DNA from: Tabrizicola_A sp965284335
GTDB lineage: Bacteria > Pseudomonadota > Alphaproteobacteria > Rhodobacterales > Rhodobacteraceae
Assembly (NCBI RefSeq): GCF_965284335.1
Contig: NZ_OZ260076.1
Length of the DNA stretch: 64,000 nucleotides
Strand: one strand, 5' to 3'
Made by a program: the position numbers and the translations under genes
The notes under the pieces: generated by a model
The model's database searches: none
What the model saw: only the letters and a program-made list of their open reading frames with translations
Told to the model about the DNA's origin: nothing
In this document: positions 9,136-16,001 of the stretch, piece after piece
Layout of the letters: each line of letters begins with the position of its first letter
Numbering within the stretch: the first letter of the stretch is position 1

Positions 9136-10035
9136 ATGACCCAACGCCTTACCGTCTATTTCATTGTCGAGCCTCCGAAATATGAGCTGATGGCCTGCTA
9201 TCTGGCAGGGTCTTTGCGCCAACAGTTCGGTGATACGGTCGCGCTTGTGGGCTATTGCCCCGACGAAAAACTTCCGACGGTTTCGAAAGACGTGATTTCA
9301 GTTCTGGCGAAACTTGGCTGCGACGTTCGACCGTTCAAAGTGGCCGGACGGTTCACACCTGATTATCCGCATGGCAACAAAATTCTTGCCACGCTCGAAC
9401 CGCGTGACACCGAGTTTTCTGCGTTTTTTGACAGTGATGTTCTGTGCCTTCGCCCAAATTCTGTTGAGAACATTATCAAGGCCGGGCATGTCTCGTTGAC
9501 GCCTGCCGCCTCTATGTCATGGGGCAAAGGCGAAACCTGGCACCTCATTTACCAGACATGCGGCATGCCAATGCCAGAAGGACGGGTCAAGCTGATGCGC
9601 CAAAAAGGCGATCGAGAGCGGTTGCCCTATTTTTCCTCTGGGCTGTTTTCCTTCCCCGAGCATCATCGCAACAGCGAGGGAAAGTCATTTCCCGAAGTTT
9701 GGATGGAGATCGCTCAAACAATTGATAAAAATGAAGATATACCCGGTCGACGCCCCTATCTTGACCAGATCAGCCTGCCCCTTGCGATTCAGAAATCGGA
9801 ACTGGCGTGGAATATTTTGCCCGAGGAGCAGCATTTTATTCTTGGGGGCAGCCTGCGTGGCGAACCCTTGCCCGAAGGGCGGGAGATTTACACGGTTCAT
9901 TACCGAAAATGGGAAATCCTGAAAGAGGTGGGCTTGGCCAAGCAGGGCAAGAAGATGCTGCAAAATCAGGCGGGTGTGCGCAGGATTGACCAGATTTCAA
10001 AGGCCACGCAGTCGGAAACCCCAGCAGAAGTCTGA
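9136..10035 (+). CDS. GT8-like glycosyltransferase-fold protein
   Basis: This 299-residue protein has a nucleotide-diphospho-sugar transferase look. Residues 4-10 form a first strand (RLTVYFIVEPP), and FFDSDVLCLRP near residue 97 carries a D-S-D metal motif. PYFSSGLFSFPEHH is like the acceptor-loop GLFN segment of GT8 proteins, and YTVHYRKWE near the C-terminus supplies a His expected in GT8-type folds. There is no signal peptide. ATG 9136 gives the conserved-looking MTQRLTVYF start; an in-frame ATG at 9103 adds 11 poorly supported residues. It is divergent from the GT2 fusion gene and shares a 12-bp motif with it. No exact family is claimed. Confidence 0.65.
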   Translation: MTQRLTVYFIVEPPKYELMACYLAGSLRQQFGDTVALVGYCPDEKLPTVSKDVISVLAKLGCDVRPFKVAGRFTPDYPHGNKILATLEPRDTEFSAFFDSDVLCLRPNSVENIIKAGHVSLTPAASMSWGKGETWHLIYQTCGMPMPEGRVKLMRQKGDRERLPYFSSGLFSFPEHHRNSEGKSFPEVWMEIAQTIDKNEDIPGRRPYLDQISLPLAIQKSELAWNILPEEQHFILGGSLRGEPLPEGREIYTVHYRKWEILKEVGLAKQGKKMLQNQAGVRRIDQISKATQSETPAEV

Positions 10036-10046
10036 TTGCTCTTGTA

Positions 10047-10070
10047 ATTTATGAGCCATCATTCATAAAT
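10047..10070. promoter_or_regulatory. Perfect inverted repeat, probable autoregulatory operator
   Basis: ATTTATGA (10047-10054) and TCATAAAT (10063-10070) are exact inverted repeats separated by 8 bp, ending 5 bp before the ATG of the TetR-like gene. The AT-rich sequence contrasts with its surroundings. TetR-family repressors commonly bind such palindromes in front of their own gene, so autoregulation is the natural reading. Confidence 0.55.
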
Positions 10071-10075
10071 ATGCT

Positions 10076-10582
10076 ATGTCACGCCCAAGATCCCTTACTG
10101 ACGCTGAGATTTCCGGCCACTTGTTGGCCGCTTTGCATGAGCAGGGCGAAAAGGCGCTGACATTTGGGGTGATTTCCAAGCGCTGCGGATTGGCACAGGC
10201 CACATTGGCGCAGCGATATGGAACAGTTGATGGCATGGTTCGGCACGCGCTGGCCGAAGAATGGTTGCGGCTAAGCGGCGCCGTCGAGGTCATCGAAGCT
10301 GAGGCTCTGAATTCCTCAAAGGGCACGCAGGCCTTGCTAAAGCGTTTGCCCTTGCCCCATCCACAGGTTCTGGCCCTGTCTTTGCGCGATGAGGCGTTGC
10401 AGCCTTTGGCCGAAGCTTGGCGCGCGCAAGTTGAGGGCGCTATTGCCGCGCGACGTGGTGGCGGCGCGCGGGCGCGGGATAGCGCAGCACTGATTTTTGC
10501 CGCATGGCAAGGGCGCTATCTTTGGGAATCTGCGGGTGGAAAAGGCTTTCGTCTCAGCGACCTTTTGAAAGCCGCACCTTAG
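10076..10582 (+). CDS. TetR/AcrR-family-like transcriptional regulator
   Basis: This 168-residue protein has an N-terminal helix-turn-helix of TetR type at about residues 8-52: helix 1 SLTDAEISGHLLAALHEQG, then LTFGVISKRCGLAQATLAQRYG with the recognition helix and the closing tyrosine. The rest is alpha-helical with no identifiable ligand. It is slightly short for the family (190-210), so the ligand domain may be reduced. No Shine-Dalgarno sequence precedes ATG 10076, because the bases there are taken up by an AT-rich palindrome, so translation may be leaderless. Its stop overlaps the stop of the convergent small membrane protein gene. The target genes are unknown. Confidence 0.75.
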   Translation: MSRPRSLTDAEISGHLLAALHEQGEKALTFGVISKRCGLAQATLAQRYGTVDGMVRHALAEEWLRLSGAVEVIEAEALNSSKGTQALLKRLPLPHPQVLALSLRDEALQPLAEAWRAQVEGAIAARRGGGARARDSAALIFAAWQGRYLWESAGGKGFRLSDLLKAAP

Positions 10583-10812
10583 CGGATATAGGTTTTCCAG
10601 AGCCAAATCAAAATGAGAGCGCCAAGAACAGCGCCGACAAATCCGGCCATCCAGCCGCCGATCATTCCAATTGTCCGCAAGGCAAGGCCGCCCATCAGCG
10701 CCCCCGCAACACCGATTGCAACTGTGGTCAGGACATCTGTGTTCAGCCCCATGATGCGCGTGGCAAGAAACCCCGCAGCAACGCCGACAACAATCAGAAG
10801 AACAAGTCCCAT
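10579..10812 (-). CDS. GlsB/YeaQ/YmgE-family stress response membrane protein
   Basis: This 77-residue integral membrane protein belongs to the transglycosylase-associated (YeaQ/YmgE) family, often induced by general stress. It has three hydrophobic segments with the family glycine pattern: GLVLLIVVGVAAGFLATRIMG, VAIGVAGALMGG and GFVGAVLGALILIWLW. The length is typical of the family (about 80). The molecular function is not established for the family. It is a single gene whose 3' end overlaps the convergent regulator. Confidence 0.85.
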   Translation of the reverse strand: MGLVLLIVVGVAAGFLATRIMGLNTDVLTTVAIGVAGALMGGLALRTIGMIGGWMAGFVGAVLGALILIWLWKTYIR

Positions 10813-10857
10813 GGCACCCCCTTGAAACCCAATTAAGATATGGGGGCGCAGGATGTG

Positions 10858-11751
10858 TTATTCAACAAAGGCGGGCATTTGAAATCCACGCAGAAACTCA
10901 TCTGGCGGCATTGGCCGTTTGCCTTCGCGCTGTGCCAGCGTGATTTGCACCGCACCGGTCCCACAGGCAATCTTCAAGCCATCCAGAACCTGCCCTGGCC
11001 TGCCTTGGTCGTCGCAAAGATGCGAACGCAAAAGCTTTACCCGTTCGCCATTGATCTCACACCACGCACCAGGAAATGGTGACAGCCCCCGGATCTGGCG
11101 ATCCACCTCGATCGCCGGGCGTGTCCAGTCAATTCGCGCCTCGCCCTTGTCGATCTTGGCGGCATAGGTTACGCCTTCGGCTGGCTGTGGAACAGCCTTG
11201 CGCGGCAGGTTGGCCAGTGTCTGAACGATCATTCGGGAACCCATGGCCGACAGGCGATCATGCAGATCGGCGGTGGTCTCTTCGGGGCCGATCAGAGTGG
11301 TCTCACAGTCCAGAACCGGGCCGGTATCAAGACCCGCCTCCATCTGCATAATACAGACGCCGGTTTCGGCATCACCCGCCAAAATGGCGCGATGAATGGG
11401 CGCCGCCCCGCGCCAGCGCGGCAAAAGCGAGGCGTGAATGTTCAGACAACCAAATCGAGGCGCATCCAGAATGGCCTGCGGAAGGATCAGCCCATAGGCG
11501 ACCACAACAGCGACATCGGCGTGAAGGTCGGCAAAGTCTTTCGCTGCATCTTCGCTGCGCAGCGAAACCGGGTGGCGCACGGGCAATCCTAATTCTAAAG
11601 CGCGCGCATGAACCGGGGTTGGCCTTTCGGCCTTGCCGCGCCCCGCGGGGCGTGGGGGTTGGCAGTAAACCGCAACAATTTCATGGGTTTGATGCAGCGC
11701 TTCCAGCACTGGAACCGAGAAATCAGGCGTGCCCATGAAGATGATTTTCAT
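10858..11751 (-). CDS. fmt: Methionyl-tRNA formyltransferase
   Basis: This enzyme transfers a formyl group from 10-formyl-THF to initiator Met-tRNA. The 297-residue protein has the formyltransferase domain at 1-180, with the catalytic motif HASLLPRWRGAAPI near 108-121 and the conserved Asp in METGLDTGPVL-like MEAGLDTGPVL. The OB-fold C-terminal domain follows (IDWTRPAIEVDRQIRGLSPFPG). The start ATG 11751 overlaps the stop of the upstream deformylase-like gene (ATGA), giving a three-gene def-def-fmt operon. Confidence 0.96.
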   Translation of the reverse strand: MKIIFMGTPDFSVPVLEALHQTHEIVAVYCQPPRPAGRGKAERPTPVHARALELGLPVRHPVSLRSEDAAKDFADLHADVAVVVAYGLILPQAILDAPRFGCLNIHASLLPRWRGAAPIHRAILAGDAETGVCIMQMEAGLDTGPVLDCETTLIGPEETTADLHDRLSAMGSRMIVQTLANLPRKAVPQPAEGVTYAAKIDKGEARIDWTRPAIEVDRQIRGLSPFPGAWCEINGERVKLLRSHLCDDQGRPGQVLDGLKIACGTGAVQITLAQREGKRPMPPDEFLRGFQMPAFVE

Positions 11752-12251
11752 GCCCGTTTCCGCAGCTTTTCTGCCTTGGCCAGCAGCATTTTCCGCTTCA
11801 AGGGCGAGAGGTGATCAAAATACATTTTGCCCGCCAGATGGTCGATCTGATGCTGCACTGAGGTGGCCCAGAGGTTGACGAAATCGCGTTCCTCTATCGC
11901 GCCCTCGGCATTCAGAAACCGCACCGTCACTGCACGGGGCCGCGAGATCACGGCAGAAACGCCGGGCAGGTTCGGACTGGCCTCCTCATGCTCGCGCGGT
12001 TGCACCGAGGAATGCAGCACCTCGGGGTTGGCCATCAAGATCGCCTGCCCGCGCGCCTCGGAACAATCCACAACGGCAAGCCGCAGCGGAATGCCGATCT
12101 GCACTGCCGCAAGGCCATATCCAGGCATCGCTTCCATCGTATCGACCATGTCCGCCCAGATGCTGCGCACCTCATCGGTGATCGCAGGCACATCGGCGGC
12201 TGGGGTTTTCAAACAGGCGTTCGGCCAGGGCAGACAGCGGCGAACGGCCAT
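11748..12251 (-). CDS. Peptide deformylase-like protein lacking catalytic residues
   Basis: This 167-residue protein is a paralogue of the active deformylase directly upstream and aligns to it over the full length. All three deformylase motifs are altered. GxGLAAPQ reads GYGLAAVQ. The EGCLS motif that supplies the metal-binding Cys reads EASPN, so Cys becomes Ser. HEIDH reads HQIDH, so the catalytic Glu becomes Gln. The two His ligands remain. A normal deformylase reaction is therefore unlikely; a structural, ribosome-binding or regulatory role is possible. ATG 12251 overlaps the def stop by one base (TGATG); GTG 12254 is an alternative. The frame is intact, so the gene is maintained. Confidence 0.85.
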   Translation of the reverse strand: MAVRRCLPWPNACLKTPAADVPAITDEVRSIWADMVDTMEAMPGYGLAAVQIGIPLRLAVVDCSEARGQAILMANPEVLHSSVQPREHEEASPNLPGVSAVISRPRAVTVRFLNAEGAIEERDFVNLWATSVQHQIDHLAGKMYFDHLSPLKRKMLLAKAEKLRKRA

Positions 12252-12766
12252 CACGCCATCCGCGCGCGTTCGCGCTTTAGTTTTTCCATTTTGCGGGTGA
12301 TCATCTGCCGCTTTAGCGGGCCAAGATAGTCAATGAACAGCTTACCATCCAGATGGTCGATCTCGTGCTGCACACAGGTGGCCCAAAGCCCGGTAAAGGT
12401 GCGTTCTTGCATGGCACCCTCAAGATCCATCCATTCCACAGTGACCGCGGCCGGACGCTTCACCTCGGCATATTGGTCAGGGATCGACAGGCAGCCTTCC
12501 TCGTAAACGCTTAAATCCTCTGACGACCACAGAATGAGGGGGTTCAAAAGGATGATGGGTTCGGGCGGGCCGTCTTTGATGCAATCCATGACGATCACAC
12601 GGCTCATCACCCCCACTTGCGGCGCGGCAAGTCCCACGCCGGGCGCGTCATACATGGTTTCCAGCATGTCCAAAGCCAGCGTCCGAATTTCGGGCGTGAC
12701 TTCGGCAACAGCCTCGCAAGGCTTTTTCAGGCGCGGGTCGGGATGGATCAGGATGGGACGGATCAT
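12251..12766 (-). CDS. def: Peptide deformylase
   Basis: This metalloenzyme removes the N-terminal formyl group from nascent proteins. The 171-residue product has all three motifs: GVGLAAPQVG near 46-55, EEGCLSIP near 90-97 (metal-binding Cys), and CVQHEIDHLDGKL near 132-144 (HExxH). ATG 12766 was chosen because the product then begins MIRPILIHPDPRLKK, as in other deformylases; the open frame to 12874 is not needed. It is first in an operon with the inactive paralogue and fmt, and divergent from the malY-like gene. Confidence 0.96.
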   Translation of the reverse strand: MIRPILIHPDPRLKKPCEAVAEVTPEIRTLALDMLETMYDAPGVGLAAPQVGVMSRVIVMDCIKDGPPEPIILLNPLILWSSEDLSVYEEGCLSIPDQYAEVKRPAAVTVEWMDLEGAMQERTFTGLWATCVQHEIDHLDGKLFIDYLGPLKRQMITRKMEKLKRERARMA

Positions 12767-12832
12767 GTTTTCGGATTTACGGCGCAGGGGCGAATGGTGC
12801 AAGTAGGGAAGGCAAATTTCGATAGGCAGGCC

Positions 12833-14008
12833 ATGACTGACTTTGATACACCGATCAACCGCTTTGGCACCCATTCCGTAAAGTGGGACTCGATGGAAAG
12901 CTTTTATGGCGTGCCCGCCAAAGATGGCATCGCAATGTGGGTGGCCGATATGGATTTCCGTCCGCCTGTCGCCGTGCAGCGCGCGTTAGAGGGTATGCTT
13001 AGCCACGGCATCTATGGCTATTACGGTGATGAAAGTTCCTATCTGGACGCCATCCGCTGGTGGATGAAAACCCGCCACGGCTGGGAGGTGGAGCGCGAGC
13101 ATATCTTTACCACCCATGGGCTGGTGAACGGCACCGCCATGTGTGTCGATGCTTTTACCAAACCGGGCGATCAGGTGGTGCTGACCACCCCAGTTTATCA
13201 CGCCTTCGCTCGTGTCATCAAAGCGGCGGGGCGTGGGGTCACCGAATGTCCGCTTGCCCTGGTCAACGGCCGCTACGAGATGGATTTCGCCGCTTGGGAT
13301 GCAACGCTGACGGGCCGGGAAACAATGATGATCCTCTGCTCGCCGCATAATCCCGGCGGGCGGGTGTGGACGCCTGCGGAATTGCAGGCCGTCGCCGATT
13401 TCTGCAAGCGTCATAACCTGATCCTGGTGTCGGACGAGATCCACCATGATCTGGTCATGCCCGGGCAGAAACACACCGTCATGGCCAAGGCCGCGCCCGA
13501 AATCGCCGACCGGCTGGTGATGATGACGGCCACGACAAAGACCTTCAACATCGCAGGCGCTCATTCTGGCAATGTCATTATTGCCGACCCCACCCTGCGC
13601 AAGCGCTTTGCCGATCGGATGATGGCGATGGGGGTTTCGCCGAACTCCTTCGGTCTTTTCATGGCCGAGGCCGCCTATTCCCCCGAAGGTGCGGCTTGGG
13701 TGGATGAGTTAACCGCCTATCTGCAAGGCAATGCCAAGATCTTTGATGACGGCATCAACGCCATTCCCGGCCTGCGCTCTATGCCGCTTGAGGCGACCTA
13801 TTTGGCTTGGGTGGATTTTGCAGGCACCGGCATGGCCCCGGCCGAATTCAAGGCGCGGGTGGAAAAGGCTGCCAAGATCGCCGCGAACCACGGCGACAGT
13901 TTTGGTCTTGGCGGCGAAACCTTCTTGCGGTTCAACCTTGCCACCCCTCGATCGATTGTTGTCGAGGCGGTGGCCCGGCTGCAAAAGGCCTTTGCTGATC
14001 TGCAATGA
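12833..14008 (+). CDS. MalY/PatB-family PLP-dependent C-S lyase
   Basis: This fold-type I aminotransferase-like enzyme probably cleaves cystathionine or related thioethers to a thiol, pyruvate and ammonia. The 391-residue protein begins MTDFDTPINRFGTHSVKWD. It has MWVADMDF near 35-41, the NPGGRVW segment near 173, VSDEIHHDL near 199-207 and the PLP lysine Lys236 in TATTKTFNIAG. These match MalY/PatB, although a histidinol-phosphate-type transaminase is hard to exclude. ATG 12833 was chosen over the longer open frame from 12617, which runs through the divergent def promoter. Its stop overlaps the next gene's start (ATGA). Confidence 0.85.
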   Translation: MTDFDTPINRFGTHSVKWDSMESFYGVPAKDGIAMWVADMDFRPPVAVQRALEGMLSHGIYGYYGDESSYLDAIRWWMKTRHGWEVEREHIFTTHGLVNGTAMCVDAFTKPGDQVVLTTPVYHAFARVIKAAGRGVTECPLALVNGRYEMDFAAWDATLTGRETMMILCSPHNPGGRVWTPAELQAVADFCKRHNLILVSDEIHHDLVMPGQKHTVMAKAAPEIADRLVMMTATTKTFNIAGAHSGNVIIADPTLRKRFADRMMAMGVSPNSFGLFMAEAAYSPEGAAWVDELTAYLQGNAKIFDDGINAIPGLRSMPLEATYLAWVDFAGTGMAPAEFKARVEKAAKIAANHGDSFGLGGETFLRFNLATPRSIVVEAVARLQKAFADLQ

Positions 14009-14541
14009 AAGGGCTGGCGCGGATCTTTTCAGCGCTGGTGATGATTGCCTTTCTGGGGCTTGGTGCGGCGTGGTTTTATTTTGCACCAGCCCCCTTACCC
14101 CCCAACCTGCCGCCGATCATCGGCACGGCGGATCGGATCATCGTCGAAAAGTCAGCCCGCCGCATGGTGCTGATGCAAAATGACAAAGTTCTGCGCGAAT
14201 ACCGCATCGCACTTGGCTTTTCGCCGCAGGGTGACAAGGAAAGACAGGGCGATGGGCGCACACCCGAAGGCGTCTTTGCGATTGACCGACGAAATGACCG
14301 TTCCGCCTATCATCTTTCCCTTGGCCTTGATTACCCGCAGCCCGAAGACCGGGCGAGAGCGAAGGCAGCGGGCTATGATCCGGGCGGCGATATTATGATC
14401 CACGGTCAGCCCAATGCGCTGGCCGATGATGTGGTCTTGCGGGGCGATTGGACAGCCGGATGTATCGCCGTTTCAAACGCCGAAATGCGCGAGATATGGG
14501 CCGCAACAGATGCGCGAACAGTTGTTGAAGTCAGGCCTTAG
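14005..14541 (+). CDS. L,D-transpeptidase (YkuD domain) with N-terminal membrane anchor
   Basis: The YkuD fold makes 3-3 peptidoglycan crosslinks or attaches lipoproteins to the wall. The 178-residue protein has one hydrophobic N-terminal segment (about 8-28) acting as signal or anchor. The YkuD domain has His133 in MIHGQPN and the catalytic Cys153 in GDWTAGCIAVSN. The usual SxGCxR/H active-site sequence appears here as TAGCIAVS, the form of the ErfK-like short subgroup. It is coupled to the C-S lyase gene by ATGA. Its end overlaps the convergent gene. Confidence 0.88.
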   Translation: MKGLARIFSALVMIAFLGLGAAWFYFAPAPLPPNLPPIIGTADRIIVEKSARRMVLMQNDKVLREYRIALGFSPQGDKERQGDGRTPEGVFAIDRRNDRSAYHLSLGLDYPQPEDRARAKAAGYDPGGDIMIHGQPNALADDVVLRGDWTAGCIAVSNAEMREIWAATDARTVVEVRP

Positions 14542-14881
14542 GCAGATAACCCACCGGCGCATGTTCATCGCGCCAGTAATCCAGCGGTGCCGTGTCGCGC
14601 ACCGCAGTATTGCGCTTGAACTCATAGACGATCTGGCCGTGCTCCTCAGAGGAGGCGACAATCAGGCACTGGAACACATGGCGGCTGCCGTCATAGACAT
14701 CGACCAAGCCGCGTAGTTTTGGGGTGACTGTCGCATCCATGGCAAAGCCATCGTGCCAAAAGCGCAACACCGGAAAGACCGCCTCACCCACCTGAACCCG
14801 CAGGCGCGATTTGCGCGCCGCCTCACGGTTCCGACCCATGGCCAGCCCATCGGCAATGTCTTTTGGCAGGAATTCCAGCAT
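14531..14881 (-). CDS. Conserved hypothetical protein
   Basis: This 116-residue soluble protein has no signal peptide and no recognised domain. It begins MLEFLPKDIADGLAMGR, has a basic patch REAARKSRLRVQVG, and then alternates beta-like strands (LRGLVDVYDGSRHVFQCLIV, GQIVYEFKRN). The small beta-rich body is reminiscent of proteins seen in Rhodobacteraceae, but no function can be given. It overlaps the end of the L,D-transpeptidase gene by 11 bases, with convergent transcription. Confidence 0.75.
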   Translation of the reverse strand: MLEFLPKDIADGLAMGRNREAARKSRLRVQVGEAVFPVLRFWHDGFAMDATVTPKLRGLVDVYDGSRHVFQCLIVASSEEHGQIVYEFKRNTAVRDTAPLDYWRDEHAPVGYLPKA

Positions 14882-15085
14882 CTTCGCCTCCCTTGCTGAG
14901 ACCAGTATTTGCGTGAAATGGTTAACAAATATGACAAATCGGCAAGAGATGCCGATTTACCCGAATTGCGTGGCCGAAATGTCGCATTTTCGTGCGGCGA
15001 CCTCTGCCGTTGCGGGGCTTTCGGTCGCTTTGGCCATCGGGTATGCCTGCAAGCCCAAGCCGCGACACCCCTTGAAGGAGCCGTC

Positions 15086-15997
15086 ATGTCCGCAACGCTG
15101 CTGATTCCCGCCCTGCTTTTGGATGCCGCTCTGGGCGAGCCCAAGGCGATCTGGGACCGCGCGCCGCATCCGGCGGTGCTGATGGGCCGGGTGATCGGCT
15201 GGTGCGACCACCGCTTCAATACGGGCGCCAACAAGCGCTTCAAGGGGGTTGTCGTGATGGCGGCACTTGTGATCGGTGCGGCAATTCTGGGCCGGATCAT
15301 TCACCTCTTGCCTGATTTCGGGATCATCGAGATCCTTGTCGCGGCAATCCTTCTGGCGCAGAAATCGCTGGTTGACCATGTCGCCGCCGTGGCGCGCGGG
15401 TTGCGCATGTCGTTGAAGGACGGCCAGCGCGCCGTGGCCATGATCGTTGGCCGCGATACCGAGGTGCTGGACCGCTCGGGTGTCGCGCGCTCTGCCATCG
15501 AAAGCGCGGCCGAGAATCTCTCGGATGGGGTGATCGCTCCGGCCTTCTGGTTCCTGATCGGCGGATTGCCGGGGCTGATGGTCTACAAAGTCACCAACAC
15601 CGCTGACAGCATGATCGGCCACATGACCCCCCGCCATCGCGAATTTGGCTGGGCTGCCGCGCGGCTGGATGATCTTTTGAACCTGATCCCGGCGCGGCTT
15701 TCGGCGTTTCTGGTGGCGCTGACCAATGGCTGGACTGACCCCAAGCCGATCCTGCGCGATGCGCCCTTGCACCGCAGCCCCAACGCCGGCTGGCCTGAGG
15801 CCGCCGTGGCCTGCGTGCAGGGCATCGCGCTGGCCGGTCCGCGCAGCTATCATGGCCAGATGACCGATTACCCATGGGTCTATCCCGAGGGCCGCCGCGA
15901 ACTCGGCCCCGAAGACATTGACCACACAATCCGCACCCTCTGGCGCGCCTGGGCGGGGATGCTGGGGCTGGCTGTGGTCGTGGCGGTGGTGTTCTAG
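15086..15997 (+). CDS. cobD: Adenosylcobinamide-phosphate synthase
   Basis: This membrane enzyme (CbiB/CobD) joins adenosylcobyric acid to aminopropanol phosphate in cobalamin synthesis. The 303-residue protein starts MSATLLIPALLLDAALGEP, has HPAVLMGRVIGW, the family motif RDTEVLDRSGVARSAIESAAENLSDG split across 155-180, and several hydrophobic helices. ATG 15086 has AAGGAG 6 nt upstream; the frame open from 14909 is a read-through. I looked for a cobalamin riboswitch in the 204 bp upstream and did not recognise one. It stands alone here and ends 4 bp from the smc stop. Confidence 0.93.
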   Translation: MSATLLIPALLLDAALGEPKAIWDRAPHPAVLMGRVIGWCDHRFNTGANKRFKGVVVMAALVIGAAILGRIIHLLPDFGIIEILVAAILLAQKSLVDHVAAVARGLRMSLKDGQRAVAMIVGRDTEVLDRSGVARSAIESAAENLSDGVIAPAFWFLIGGLPGLMVYKVTNTADSMIGHMTPRHREFGWAAARLDDLLNLIPARLSAFLVALTNGWTDPKPILRDAPLHRSPNAGWPEAAVACVQGIALAGPRSYHGQMTDYPWVYPEGRRELGPEDIDHTIRTLWRAWAGMLGLAVVVAVVF

Positions 15998-16001
15998 GCC
16001 C

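Noticed and set aside
12617..12832. Extended N-terminus of the MalY-like protein
   Set aside because: These 72 codons overlap the divergent def gene and its start region; the conserved protein begins at 12833.
14882..15085. Possible cobalamin riboswitch before cobD
   Set aside because: The B12-box core and the characteristic GCCACTG stretch were not found in these 204 bp.
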